This document shows, piece by piece, positions 1-13,200 of a stretch of 64,000 nucleotides of DNA. Under the pieces are notes generated by a model that had not been told where the DNA came from, made no database searches, and was given only the letters and a program-made list of their open reading frames with translations. The stretch spans positions 21,760,258-21,824,257 of the forward strand of contig NC_092646.1 in NCBI RefSeq assembly GCF_039555335.1, read 5' to 3'. A program made the position numbers and the translations under genes. The stretch comes from Amphiura filiformis. Taxonomy: Eukaryota; Echinodermata; Ophiuroidea; Amphilepidida; Amphiuridae. Numbering within the stretch: position 1 is the first letter of the stretch; every line of letters starts with the position of its first letter.

Positions 1-32
1 CATAAGGGTATAGGACATTTTTTGTTTTTGAT

Positions 33-332
33 ATAGCCCCCGAATGAAATGTATTTAATTATGTTTGAACTCACTCAGGTAGCATTGTGTGTGAATTTTA
101 CATCCGAACTACAGGCTATTCTTTTTTTATGGGCATTTTAGTGTCTAAAATGGCCCAAAATGAGGGTTTTTCAATATTGCCGTCCATTTCTAATCGTCAC
201 CCCCATAGGCTTTACATGTAAAATAAAAAGGCTCGTAAAAATTTAATAGCCTCTAGTTCGGATGTAAAATTCACACCAAATGCTTTTTGAGTGATTACAA
301 AGATAATTAAATACTTTTCATTCGGGGGCTAT
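33..332. repeat. Foldback/MITE, 300 bp
   Basis: Left arm from ATAGCCCCCGAATGAAA pairs with right arm ending TTTCATTCGGGGGCTAT; a second pairing block (GTGAATTTTACATCCGAACT with its complement near 255-285) continues inward, so nearly the whole element folds on itself. Confidence 0.8.
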
Positions 333-2640
333 GTGGAATTTTTTTTTATGTATTCCTTGTACAATGACATTTCACAATAAAATGTCCATTGGAAACAAAG
401 GTGTACATCTCATGACAATCATGTTCATGTACCTCCTCAATGACTTGTTTTGCGAAACGGTACGGCCGTGGTCACATGGGGCCGGGTTATCATCTCTTCC
501 CACTTCCTGTGACCCGAGGTCCCGACATTGCTCTTATGGACTCTCACCCTCCTGCGGACTTAGTTTTTTCACGGCAGTGAAATGATGCCACTTGCACCCA
601 CATCTCATATGCACAGTTTATCCCTTACATATCCTGTGTCTTGAATAGCTATATAGCCCACCAACCATGTGCTTTAAGAGGCTAGAAAATAATTCCTAAT
701 ATCTCATACCCTAGTTTGTATGCCTTTATCTAATCTTGCCACACATGACAACTTACTAATTAGCCCTAACCCGAGTCTGTCCAGGAGTAGGAATTTTTTT
801 AGCCTTTTTTAGAAACATGTTTGTAATTGGCTTATAGCCATCACATGCTGACAATACACATAACTGATTGGTTAATCAAAACTAGCCAGGCCTGATTACA
901 AAGTACACATATCATTCTGTATAGAACATTGTGCAGCAAGCGATTTACTTCAGAAAATTACTACATTGCACAAAACTAAGTCCATTATCTATACTCTATA
1001 GTTAATTGAATGTTAGCTAATGTTTATTGACTCTTGTAATAACCCATGTGTAGGCCTATAAACCTGTACAATATTGGTGTTCATACATATCCCTGACCCT
1101 GACAAAAGCTAGCAAGAGCAAGCTGTGTAATTATTTTGTTTACTTGTGATAAGATACAATTTTCTTTGTAGTTATAGCCAAATTTATAGTAGGTGACTTT
1201 AAAAAGGAATGGGCGCCCAATGTGAGCTTGGTCGTGATGTGGTAAATTTCACCGTCGGTGTTTAGATTTGGTATTATTATCTCTTGCAAACCCGGTGACA
1301 CCTCAGTATAGAAATCAGACCTGTCGATAGGTTGTAAGAGGAGATAGCCTTTTCCAGGCACAAATTGGGCCATTATAAAGAAAGTTTTGTTATACTTTGC
1401 AACGCAATAAAAACCTAAATGCAAAACGAGATCCTGTAGGTGGCTCCCGAGGTGGCTAAAAAAAACTAAATGCAAAATGAGGTTTTTAAAAATGTTGTTT
1501 TCAGAGTCAAGACGCAGGTATCATTATTAAGCCTCATATCACTTATTTATTGTCGAATAAGTGCAGAGTAGGTTGTTAAACCAAAGTAGCTATACACCTG
1601 ATCCGTGAATTTGTCTTTTTTAAAGACAAATTCTTGTTAGTGTACCGTTTGAAATGCATCTTAATTTCATCATTTAAAGAGTCACCAAGACTATAAACTT
1701 TGATCTTTCCAGACAAACGAGGTATCAAAATTTGCCGAATTAACCTGGGTTTTGAGTTTTATATCATATTCTTAAACATTTGAGAACGTTCCTACAATTT
1801 TATTGGTTCTTACACGTGTGATATGACACGATATCACGCTTTAGCGCATCGGCGTCGGTGCGATACTCGTACGCGATATTTCAACGAAAATGTAGTTTGA
1901 TTAAAATGTGGTATACTTATGATTAATATATTTATTTGAATTGAAGTGTTTAAGAATGAGAATGAAGGTATTGTGTTTAGACTTTGTCCGCTGTCGTGCA
2001 TCTATCGTCTCATTATAACACGCGACATCATTATTTTTTGCGTAAAACAACTTGTCTTCGCCTGGATGCTAAACTGGGAGCTCTGGCATATTATATAATA
2101 TAATGTAAAATTAAAATCGCAGTTAAAAAGAGAATTTTATTTTGAACAATGGCTTATGGTTGCGTTACACTTGGGTAACTATTTCGTTTTGAATGGACAA
2201 GGCCGTCTAGTATGAATGACCCATTCAATGTTATTAAAATGATGTGAATTGAACCAGAAAACTTGCCAGTCTACCGCCTACATTATATTATCATGATTCT
2301 ATGCAGTTCCTATGCAAATGTCTATCGGTAAAAATATCGCTCCATACGTTATACAGAAATACAGAGGTAAGTAGTGCTTTTTTCCCTATTTTACCATGTT
2401 TACTCCCACTTCCCTGATGTAAGCCTGTAAGCAATGCATGTATCAACAGCAGCAATGTCCGTGTATAAATTAAAGGCCTATTCAGTGATTTGCTCATCCG
2501 GACGATCGTAAAAATCATCAAAATTTAGATTTTGTTAGCTTGTCATAAATGTGTTTAGTTAACAGAGCTTGCTAGTAATACAGCCAAAAGCTGTGTATTT
2601 TAGACAAAAATGATTAATTTACATGAATCTGTAATTTATA
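333..2640. other. Upstream intergenic region, no gene seen
   Basis: AT-rich, all reading frames short and unlike known proteins. A small perfect hairpin with TTTGTCTTT/AAAGACAAA arms lies at ~1612-1632. A putative 5' exon of the sulfatase gene could be here but cannot be identified. Confidence 0.4.
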
Positions 2641-3461
2641 TAGGGTAGCTGCAGGTAATATGGGACAGCAGGTAATATGGGACACCTGTTTTCATTTTAA
2701 CAAAAAGTAGCTTAGAGAAGGTACACACTTTAAGTTGATTTGTTAAGTGTTTAGAGACATCAATTGTGCTTCTAGAAATGCAGTTTTGGAGTCTGTGTAT
2801 CAAACTCTTGGAAATCAATGCCAAAAGAGTGAAATTGCCCAAAATTTACGTCGTTTTTTTTGGCCTGATATAAAATCAATGACGCCACATTTTATGATTG
2901 TGTATCCAAATACTCTGGTACTGAGGGTGCATTTGTCACTTTTTATGATCTTTAGGTGATGGGTTAAGCTTATCAGCAGGTAAAATTCCACTGAAAAGTG
3001 GCACTTTCCTTTTATAAATGATTATTTTCTCTGATTTTCAACTGAATGGGTGCAGGTAATATGGGACACATAGGAAATTGTGTGCATTGTCAATGCGAAA
3101 AGCAAAACTATTTAGAAAATTGAATTTTCTTGTTGAAATTTGCATTTAACATTCAAAATCATGTAACAAAAATGTTTTTAGAACAAAAGAGTGATTTTCT
3201 GAACATTTTGATTTTCACCATAGAGATAACACAGTGTCCCATATTACCTGCACATGCAGGTAATATGGGACACTTGACGATGACGTCATTTTGACGTCAT
3301 AGCGTCCAAACAAACATAAAAACAAGATAACATTGCCTGTTTTATTAATCTTAAAGGACAGGTTGTTCATCATAACAATCTCTTTTGGGCATATCTTCTA
3401 TAGTTTTTATGCACATAAGCTAAACGTCCTTAATGGTCCCATATTACCTGCAGGTACCCTA
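2641..3461. mobile_element. 820-bp TIR element, copy 1
   Basis: Ends are TAGGGTAGCTGCAGG and its near-complement CCTGCAGGTACCCTA. The word CAGGTAATATGGGACA or its complement is repeated about six times inside and near the ends, as in subterminal repeats where transposase binds. No transposase frame. A second copy lies in opposite orientation at 11340-12138. Confidence 0.88.
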
Positions 3462-3626
3462 CTGAGTACTGGCAGTAATAGCTACTTGTGTTCAAGAATG
3501 TGGCTTCAACTTCGTCAATACTGCTGTTTTCTTCGTTTTTTGCCAATTTTTTCATTTTAAAAATACCAAATGACAATTTGAATGACTTATCTAAAATTAT
3601 CTTTCACTTTTAAGCAATTTATTAAC

Positions 3627-3841
3627 AATTCGTCGTCCGTATTCCATAGTGGCGTATAGTGGGGCGCCGCGAATGTCACTGTGTAACTATACGCCACATT
3701 TAATTACTAATTAATTAGCTAATTATGACTGATGAGACTTAGAAAAAAATGAAAGAGAACATCATTCAAAACATATGTGCCAATTTTCAAAAAAATGACC
3801 AAAAATCACTATACGCCACTATGGAATACAGCCGACGAATT
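3627..3841. mobile_element. MITE, ~213 bp with 34-bp TIRs
   Basis: Ends ATTCGTCG..CCGTATTCCATAGTG and CACTATGGAATAC...CGACGAAT are inverted copies, also matching through GGCGTATAGTG. The interior is AT-rich with no coding potential. Confidence 0.85.
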
Positions 3842-4266
3842 TTAATTTTCGCCGGGATCACTGAATGGGTTTTTATGTTTACTCTAAATATACTTCATAA
3901 TTTGTAAAGTGTGTTACACGATCATGTCCGTAAGTTAATATTTTGTTCTGCATTGGAATATGCGGAGTAGTTTATACATCATAATTTTATTTACCGATGT
4001 TAGTTTGTATATATTTCTTATAATGTCCTTGGCTGAAAAGTGAAATGCTGTAAGAAAATTTACGAAAACCTGCAACTTCAGATGTTTGGAATGTTTTTTT
4101 TTCCAAATTTAAATAAAAAATGATAACAATCCCCAACCGAAAAGAAAGATAATCATTGAGGAGATTTGAGGCAAAATGTACGAGGAGGGTAGAAAGTTGA
4201 GAAACAAATGGGGTTCGCCAGTGACTGGGGTTGAGAGCGAAGCCCGAGGGTCAAGGTGAGGAGGGG

Positions 4267-4531
4267 TTAGGGGCTGTGCAGTAATTATGAGCCGGGGGGG
4301 TAAAATTTCCAAACGGCTCGCCAAAAATCGCTTGCCCCCCTCTCTGTTTTCCTTAGTCATCTTAGAGCGTTTTATTTAAAAGGCGCCCCAAGAATGTGTG
4401 CCAAAATCACTTGCCCCCCCTCTCGGCTTGCCAAAATTGCTTGCCCCCCCCTTGGGCTCGCCAAAAATTTCTTGCACCCCCCCCCCCAATTTTACCCTCC
4501 CCAGGGCTCATAATTATTACACAGCCCCTTA
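4267..4531. mobile_element. MITE with GGGGCTGTGCA ends, copy 1
   Basis: TIRs TTAGGGGCTGTGCAGTAATT and AATTATTACACAGCCCCTTA. Inside are degenerate repeats of a GCTCGCCAAAAATCGCTTGCCCCC-like word, given here as positions ~4316-4340, 4400-4430 and 4447-4475. Related copy at 35990-36440; similar words also at 38826-39030. Confidence 0.82.
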
Positions 4532-4690
4532 GGGGACCTACGGAGGAGGGAGGGGTTGAAAGTTTTAGAAGTTTTGGAACGAATGATTAACTCATTGACT
4601 AGGTCTACAAAACAGTGGAACAGAAGCGAAAGGTGAATTGAGGGATGCATGGAGAGAAGACATCCATCAACTTCGACAACTGGTTCTTAA

Positions 4691-5583
4691 GGCCCCGTAT
4701 CCATAGGCTGTTCCCTTGTGGCGTATGCCCTTGTTCCGTGTTCACTTGTTCCCATGTGACCTGCCACACAGACAACGAACCTTTGTTTTGCTTAGTGGCC
4801 GTATCCATAGGTTGTCTGTGTGGCAGGTCACATGGGAACAAGTGAACACGGAACAAGGGCACACGCCACAAGGGAACAGCCTATGGATACCCAGCAAACA
4901 CAAAACGTTTTCGACGTCATTCGCAAAAGGTTATAAAGGTTGTCAGAAAACGTTTAAATGTCGGGTTATATAAAGGGTATATTAAGAGTATAAAACGTTT
5001 TCATAACCTTAAACAACATTTTTTGATAATCTACTGCTCAAAAAACAAAAATGTTTTTAAGAAAACGTTTAAATGTCGGGTTATATAAAGGGTATAAAAA
5101 CGTTTTAATAACATTCCAAAAACATTCTTGAAAACTTGATACAAAACATTCTAAACAGAATGTTATTTTGGGTTGGAAAAATATTTTGCGAAAAATGTTT
5201 GCCCAAAATATTTTCAATAACGTTTTAAAAATGTTTTCATGACCTTTATATAACCCGACATTTAAATGTTATTAAAATGTTTTGAAAAAAAAAAAACATT
5301 TTAAGAACATTTCTGTGTTTGCTGGGTTCAAATATTTTAACATAATGTTATTTAAGTATTGACACAATATTTGGCAAAGATGTTTGCAAAATAGTTTACA
5401 ATAACATTTTTTGAAAACATTTAAAAATATTGTTGTAGTGTGTTTTCATACAAAACGTTTTAAAACGTTATCATGACCTTTATATAACCCGACATTTTAA
5501 TGTTATTAAAACGTTTTTACCTAAACCAAAAGCCAAAATATAACTTATTTAAAACGTTTTTGTGTTTGCTGGGTACGGGGCCT
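4691..5583. mobile_element. Hairpin MITE with a nested element
   Basis: Arms 4691-4775 and 4807-4889 are inverted copies (AGGCCCCGTATCCATAGG... end). The right terminal GGGGCCT is separated from its arm by the insertion at 4890-5573 and lies at 5577-5583. Confidence 0.85.
4890..5573. mobile_element. CCCAGCAAACAC element, copy 1, TA target duplication
   Basis: 684 bp, ends CCCAGCAAACACAAAACG and its complement, flanked on both sides by TA (4888-4889, 5574-5575). Interior repeats of AAAACGTTT and GTCGGGTTATATAAAGG. Non-autonomous, Tc1/mariner-like by its TA site. Confidence 0.88.
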
Positions 5584-5702
5584 AATCGACCACGATGGGC
5601 AGCCGATGATGATCACGAAGTTTTCAATGTTTGAAAAAGGATTTTACACCCTAGGCTATGTAACACGATTACAATAACAATATTTTTTTTTTTTTATTAC
5701 AG

Positions 5703-5864
5703 ATGAATCCGCATATTATGAAAAAGTCTTTTTTTGCTTTATCTGTTATGTTCATTGGCTTTATGTTTGGCTTGATGGCAACACAATACGGGACGCTTGT
5801 TGACAACGTAACCAGATTGACGAAACACGTCGAACAGATCATAAGACATTCAAGTCATCGAAAG
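5703..5864 (+). CDS. Sulfatase exon 1: N-terminal signal peptide or anchor
   Basis: Encodes 54 residues from [15 protein letters not shown] to HSSHRK and ends in phase 0 before GTACAA. Residues ~9-27 are strongly hydrophobic and preceded by two lysines, as in a signal peptide or type II anchor. The ATG sits directly after a T-rich tract and AG (acceptor-like), so a non-coding 5' exon probably lies upstream, and the true start could even be in that unseen exon. The link to exon 2 rests on phase and position only. Confidence 0.72.
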
Positions 5865-7250
5865 GTACAAAAGTCTGTAGGCCTATTAATAGTCTATGGG
5901 TACAGCAATCTAGTCTGTATGGGCGAATTTCTCGATAGGAGTCTTCGTAAGCCTTAGGCTTAAGGTGGCCTTGAGGCTACTAAGCCTAGCCCGCTCTCGA
6001 AGCCCGAGTCTTAACTCTAGCCGGATTTCTTCAACGCAAATTCAACCTAGTCTTAGTGGCCTTGCAGGCTTCACGCTTGACAACCTCGTCCCTTTCAGCC
6101 AGCGACGTAATTGTATAGGCTGTTGGAGGTAGATGTACATAAGCTGTGGTCCTCACGGTTTACCGTACTAACAAGGTTGCCGTCTCATTATCGCAATGTT
6201 CCCGGCACAAAGACTAGCCTAGACCCGCGGTCTTGTGCTTGGGCTTATACCGTAGGCCTATATACACAACTTGATGCAAGAATATTGTGTCTGTTTTTGT
6301 GTCTTTTATGTATTATTTTATTTCCACTTGACTTTTTATGAGTCCAACTTGTATGAATGATACGTCTATGCTTTATACTCGTGATTTTTTCTTTGCATCC
6401 CAAAAAGGGTAAAACTGTAAGCCTAATGGAACGGAATCTGTGATTTCCCTAAAAAGTAGGCCTAGAGCAAAAATTGTTTCACACTTCAAACAAGTCATTC
6501 GAATGTTTGTCAAAAGTAAAACATTATTTAAGGATATTTTTGGTGCAAAAACATAACCAAACATTATTTGACAACCAACGTGCTATCTACTGCTGATATC
6601 AGTAGTCTTCTCAGATCTCACATGAAGTTATCTGTTGGTACAATATTTATAATTACTTAAAGGAGGATTTCGTGATCCTAGCACCCTCTTTTTATGACAT
6701 ATTTTAGTACATATCCACGAAAAAAGCCTATTCCCAACATTTCAACTGATTCCGATTTTGCGTTTGCGAGTTATGCATGATTATGTGTATTACACTGCTC
6801 CATAGACAATGCGTTGTAATTTCGTTCTGGTGCACCAGAACGAAATTCAAATTTCACGATATCTTTGCAAAACGAATTAATCTGCAAGAAATATTTTGTA
6901 CATAAACATTATGTAGCCAGAGGTTTCCAGTGATATAAAAATCTCAACTTTTTTGAGAAAAGTGGGGGGATGAGGCTGTGGATCACGAAATGCCCCTTTA
7001 AAAGATATAGCAATATTATATGCATCTTATCCGTAAATTCTGTTTTAATACTGCATGCATTATTGTTTCGTGTCAAATATTTACTACATCTTTACCAATT
7101 TTGTCCTTCTTCTATTGTATTAAATTGATGTCCAACCTGGTACAATATATAGGCACTCCAAAATAATATTGTAATAGGCCTACTTATGAAAAGTACGAGT
7201 ATCAAACTATTAAGGCTTGGATAGGGACAGGTGGTATCATATAGGTCTTC

Positions 7251-7294
<44 letters not shown>

Positions 7295-10200
7295 AATGAT
7301 GATGATGATGAAAGAATTTTTTTTAAATTATATTCGTTGCTAAATAAATCATCATTCAAAATGAGTAGGCCTTATGATAGCAACAGCTACTTAAAAAAAA
7401 TTCAACTAACTCAAATGAACACTAAAATAAAATGCTGAAATGTTCAACTAAATCGAACAATAATTTTACTTACAGTGGCGTAACTAGACATTTTCATTGG
7501 GGGTGGGGGCAAGCGGGGGCAAACATAATAAATGAGGGGCAGGCATCGTTCATGCTGTTTGGGTTTGTAAGCGCGTCAACACCCTCGTCGCACTGGGCGA
7601 CACGGGTGGGGTGTGTGGGTGGAGTGGGTCTGAGGAGTTATGGGATCTGCTTGGAAATGTGTCCCCGGAACATTGGCGTAGATTTCTTTTTGACATTGGG
7701 TTGGGGGGGGGGGGTTGAAAAAAAAAATATGGTACAAATGCCATATTTAAGCTATTAAAGCTGGTGACATATAGGCCAATGGTACAAAAGTGGGATTTTA
7801 ACCTTAAAAATAAATGCAATTTATTTAACCTTAAAATTGAGTTTTAAGGTTAAAATGACCAAATATGAGGATAATTAATAACTCTCAGAAGTAGGCCTAA
7901 TTTACCTTTATCATTGGGGTGGGGGGGGGGGGCTAGTCCCTCCCCGCTCCCCCTACTTACGCGGCTGCTTACCCATGTTAATTGAAAGACAAAATATGAA
8001 AGAAAAACTTTGCGTTACAATTTAAATAATTTGTAAATTGAAATAGACCAAGGCTTACGACCTAAGCCAAGAAAGGCCGCTGTAAGCCTGGTCTAACAGG
8101 CTTGCGTAGACGACGGCTACAGAAGACTGATTTCGAGAAATGCAAATTTTACTGAAGCCTGGGGCTAATCCTACAAGCCTGGCCCACGGGCTAACGAAGC
8201 CTCGAGGCTATGGTAGCCGTGCTTCGGGAAATATGTTTTCAGTTAAGCCTGGTCTTACGACCTCTTAAGCCTTGAGGCTAGACAAGCCAACTGCTAAGCC
8301 ACTCGTCGAGAAATTCGCCCTATTAGTCTATGGGTAGGCCTCAGTGGCGTGAAATATTTTTTGCCGACGGAAGTTGTGATTTGTTGACCCAATTTTTTGC
8401 ATGGTTTGAAAAAAGTGAAGAGCAAAAAAAAAAAAAAAAAAAAAAAGGATATAAGCCGGTACCAGCTTAAAACACACACATTTTATGTATAATTAACAAT
8501 TTTTCATAATTTTGTTTAAATTGTCCCCTTTTTTCTGTCACCCTGGGTTAGAAATAGTCTATTGTTAACCCAATTATTTTTAAACAACGCCTTCCATCTA
8601 CCGACGGCCTTACATGAACCGATGGCCATGACGAGCGGGAGGGGGGGGGCACGCCACTGGTAGGCCTACAACAATCTAGTCCACGACCAAAAACCCTTCG
8701 TGATGGATACCCGTCCATATAAAATATAGAGGGCGTCAGACAGTAGTCTACTAGTTACAAGGCCCCTAGCAAAAACGGGATACGTCAGCAAGACCGAAGG
8801 CCCCCGGGGGAGGCACTCCCTATCTGAAATGGCAGGGATGTGCCTCGGCCATGTTAAAAGTAGGGGCATTCAGGTCAAATGTACAATTACAAAAATATGG
8901 GGTCATTCAGTACACAACCTGAATAAAAATGGGGTCATTCGGTATGAAACTTTGAATTTTAATTTTATGTGTACTTAAAAGTACACATAAATAAGTGCCA
9001 AACTGCGTAAAAACAACTTGGCCACCTTGGAAATGTGAAAAATCTCAAATACCACCTAAATTTGGGAATTAAAAGGGGGGTCATTGGGTATAGCAGGAAA
9101 TAGAAAAAGGGGGTCATTGAGCACATGCCGGTCATTGGGTAATAGGTAGGATCATAACACAAAAAAGGGGGTCATTGGGTACAAGCCGGTTTGAAAAAGG
9201 GGGTCTATCCCGAGGCACATAATGCACTTAGTATCTGTCATGGAAGTCCCCCTCCCCCCGGGCGAAGGCCAAAACATCTTTTTTCCAAAGTTCACTCAAA
9301 AGACACAATGATTAATATACCGTGCTCTAATTCAAAAACTAGTCAATTATTAGGGGCTACTTATATCATCTATGATTGGTTAATCCTTTGATATTCAGAC
9401 TATTCCTATTTTACAGTCTAATTTCTAATTTACATGAGAAGTAATATTGGTAGATCACTAGCGCAGTCACCTCAGCCGAGCCTTGTTTCACCCTTATTCA
9501 GATGAGCACTCCATTATAATGCCTCTTTGAAGGTGTCTTGGGAAATTTCTTGAGCTGCATATGGCCTTGTCTTGGGTACTAAGTATGTTTGTATACTTAC
9601 TGAGTTTTCCCGTATACCAAATGTCATTATAACATTACTTCGCATGCGCAGCCAGCTGATCCTGGATGCGTAGGTCAATTGTGGAATGTCCTGGGTGCAG
9701 GGGCGTAACCAGACCTGACCTTCCGGGGGGGCAAGATGAAAAATTTCCCAATTCTTGACCAAAAGTCGCGAGCGGCTTGCCGTGGAGCGTTAAACGGGTG
9801 GGGTCCAAGGGCCCGCCTTAGGGGCCGTGGTGGGGTCCAGGGGCAAAGGCCCGGCGGGGGTGAAGGAGGCGGAGCCCCCTGAAGCTCCTGGTTTTTGGCA
9901 TATTAGAAGCTAAAAAATCAGTGTTTCAGAGTACAAATTTCAAATTCCCTCTTTCTTTCCTTTTCTCTTCCCCTTCCTTTTCTCTTCTCCTTCCCTTTTT
10001 CCCCTCTTTTTCTTTTCTTCTTCCCCTTTCTCTTCTTCCCTCTTTTTTCCCCTTTTTTCTCTTCTCCTTCCCCTTTTTTCTTCCCTCTTTTTCTCTCCTT
10101 CCCCCCTTTTCCCCTTCCCATTTTTTTGCTCTTCTTCCCAGTTTTTTTGTGTCCGGGGGGGCAGCTTGCCCCAGGCCACCCCACTAGTTACGCCACTGCC

Positions 10201-13200
10201 TGGGTGTGTGCTTCTTAGCTGCAAGTCCATATACAGTATTGTTGTTTAATGGTTTGTGGAATGGTATGGGGCGGTGGTGGTCAGCAACCGATAAAGTGTG
10301 CTGATGCATGTGGATCAATGTCTGGGTATTGTGCCTGCGTGTGCCCTGAAATTTTTTGATCCTCCTAAGGGGGGGGCCTGAAAAAAATGACCACAAATTT
10401 TCCTGGAAAAATTGAGTTTATATGCTTTTCTATGGGGTTGACCCATAATTTTCATGTCAAAAAGGGGGGGGGGGGCCCGAATTTTTTGAGGTCTGTAAAG
10501 GGGGGCCCGAAAAATTTTCGTGATGAATTTTTTTTGCATCAGGCCCCCCGTTTACAAGTGTTTGTGAACGGTCTTTAAATCATAAATTAATTTTTTTAAT
10601 TTCCCAAACGCTTATTCTTTTCAGCAACCTAATATAATTTTCATACTAGCTGATGACTTAGGATGGAATGACGTCAGTTATCACAACTCAAGCTGTGATA
10701 TCCACACTCCGAATATTGACAGACTTGCTAAAGAAGGTGTACGTTTGGAAAATTACTACGCCCAGGCAACTTGCTCGCCTAGTAGAGCTTCATTTATGAC
10801 TGGTCTTTATCAGGTAAATAAAGTTTAATTATGTAGCCCTCTAGCCCAGCAAACACAAAAGACCTCGTTACAGTCGGTTCCGATCAGGGTAATAAGCCCG
10901 ATTGGTTACACTTGACTGTCCTGTAAAATTGTCCGGACCAGCTATCTATGGCGACCCCCTTCGTTCACCAGGTCACTTGTGTCTCACTGGCGGAAGATTC
11001 GTCAGCGTTATCTCCTAGATTTCAGCTGTTAATGCCTAGATATGCTCGACATTAAAAAAAAACATTATTCAACTTAATATTTTGTACTTTCAGAGTCGGC
11101 ATGGCGTGGATAGGGCTCTATCAGCTGGAGATGCTGGTTGCCTGCCTAGCAATCTAACATTGTTGCCACAAGTATTGAAACGCCATGGATATACAACCCA
11201 TCTAGTAGGTAAATGGCATTTGGGACATTCAAGACGAAATTGTTTGCCGAACCAAAGGGATTCGACACATTTTAGGTGAGTTAAATAATTGTTTAAAACA
11301 TTACTGATTCTTTGTTATTCTAATACCTCCCTTAACATGTAGGGTACCTGCAGGTAATATGGGACCATTAAGGACGTTTAGCTTATGTGCATAAAAACTA
11401 TAGAAGATATGCCCAAAAGAGATTGTTATGATGAACAACCTGTCCTTTAAGATTAATAAAACAGGCAATGTTATCTTGTTTTTATGTTTGTTTGGACGCT
11501 ATGACGTCAAAATGACGTCATCGTCAAGTGTCCCATATTACCTGCACATGCACTGTGTTATCTCTATGGTGAAAATCAAAATGTTCAGAAAATCACTCTT
11601 TTGTTCTAAAAACATTTTTGTTACATGATTTTGAATGTTAAATGCAAATTTCAACAAGAAAATTCAATTTTCTAAATAGTTTTGCTTTTCGCATTGACAA
11701 TGCACACAATGTCCCATATTACCTGCACCCATTCAGTTGAAAATCAGAGAAAATGATCATTTATAAAAGGAAAGTGCCACTTTTCAGTGGAATTTTACCT
11801 GCTGATAAGCTTAACCCATCACCTAAAGATCATAAAAAGTGACAAATGCACCCTCAGTACCAGAGTATTTGGATACACAATCATAAAATGTGGCGTCATT
11901 GATTTTATATCAGGCCAAAAAAACGACGTAAATTTTTGAGCAATTTCACTCTTTTTGGCATTGATTTCCAAGAGTTTGATACACAGACTCCAAAACTGCA
12001 TTTCTAGAAGCACAATTGATGTCTCTAAACACTTAACAAATAAACTTAAAGTGTGTACCTTCTCTAAGCTACTTTTTGTTAAAATGAAAACAGGTGTCCC
12101 ATATTACCTGCTGTCCCATATTACCTGCAGCTACCCTAGGCCTACACACCAGTGGCGTAGCCAGGACTTTTTCATGATGAGCAAGATAACTTTCAAGAGG
12201 TGTGAGAGGGAATCAAACGTTGAAATAAAATGGTCCAAAGTAGGTTAAAAAGTACAAAAAAGTCCTATAAATCTTAAATATCAGGACGACTATAATGAAA
12301 GACAAAGATAAAGACAATTTATCGCGTCTGACGTCATCTGTCAATCAAACTCGAGCACGGTTTGTTTACAAGTGTCGTGGTGATGACTTGCTGAACGCGG
12401 ATTTATAACCGGGCGCCTTTTTTTGCACCTTTCGACATGCAAACCATCTCAAAAGTTATATATCAAAAAATGAGACCTTTTCGGATAACTTCCGGATAGT
12501 CACCGGGTAGACACCGGCAAATTTCACATGCAAATTAGATAGGTAGCGGGTGACTACCCGATACATTTTTGGGAAACCATAGTGGATACCTTTCAGGTAA
12601 TAGGTACCGGATGACTACCCGATGACTTTTTTGGGAAACTAGCGGGTAACCACCCGATGACTTTTTGGGGAACTAGCGGATAACTACCCGATAACTTTTC
12701 GGGGACCTAGCGGATAACATTTGGTGACGATATACCTGGTGACCTCTTTGGAGACTTCCTGTTGACCTTTTGGGGAATGCAGAAATACAAATTCATGAGT
12801 ATGCACAAATTTATTAGGCAATTAAGCTTATTATTTGAATTGTAGTTTTTGGAGAAATACAACTCTGCAGTCATGGCAGTTGAGCTTGTGCTATCTTAAT
12901 TTGCTATACGAAACTTAAAAGTGTATAATGTAATTGTAGTTATGGGACAAAAATATTCTTCTGATTTAATTTGGTTCACACCTTTATAAGGTGCAAACCT
13001 TTCAATTAATGTACAACCAAATTCATATGATATCAGCATGTATAATACATGTATTACTAAAATGTGCCCGGGAAAATGTGATCACATCACTGACACAGCC
13101 TATAATTTAACCTATATCAAATATTATAATTTATTTACAACAAATAGCTTAACATAAAGCTTATATCAGTTAATTGACACATTAAGCTGATGATTAGTAA

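Larger units (their letters stand above)
5879..8341. repeat. GCCT-rich repeat region, possibly one disrupted foldback element
   Basis: 5879-6250 and 8040-8341 both contain many AAGCCT/AGGCTT words in both orientations, and GGGCGAATTTCTCGA at ~5922-5937 reappears near 8305-8320 inverted. Between lie a TTAA element and a hAT-like element. Element borders are not clear. Confidence 0.4.

Noticed and set aside
4605..4973. Overlapping open frames on both strands with mirrored sequence
   Set aside because: They are the two arms of a hairpin MITE read in opposite directions.
7217..7438. Poly-aspartate open frame
   Set aside because: It is the translation of a (GAT)n microsatellite with no conserved flanks.
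9918..10230. Lys/Glu/Gly-rich and Ser/Phe/Leu-rich open frames on both strands
   Set aside because: Both arise from the pyrimidine tract inside a hAT-like MITE; no splice or start context.
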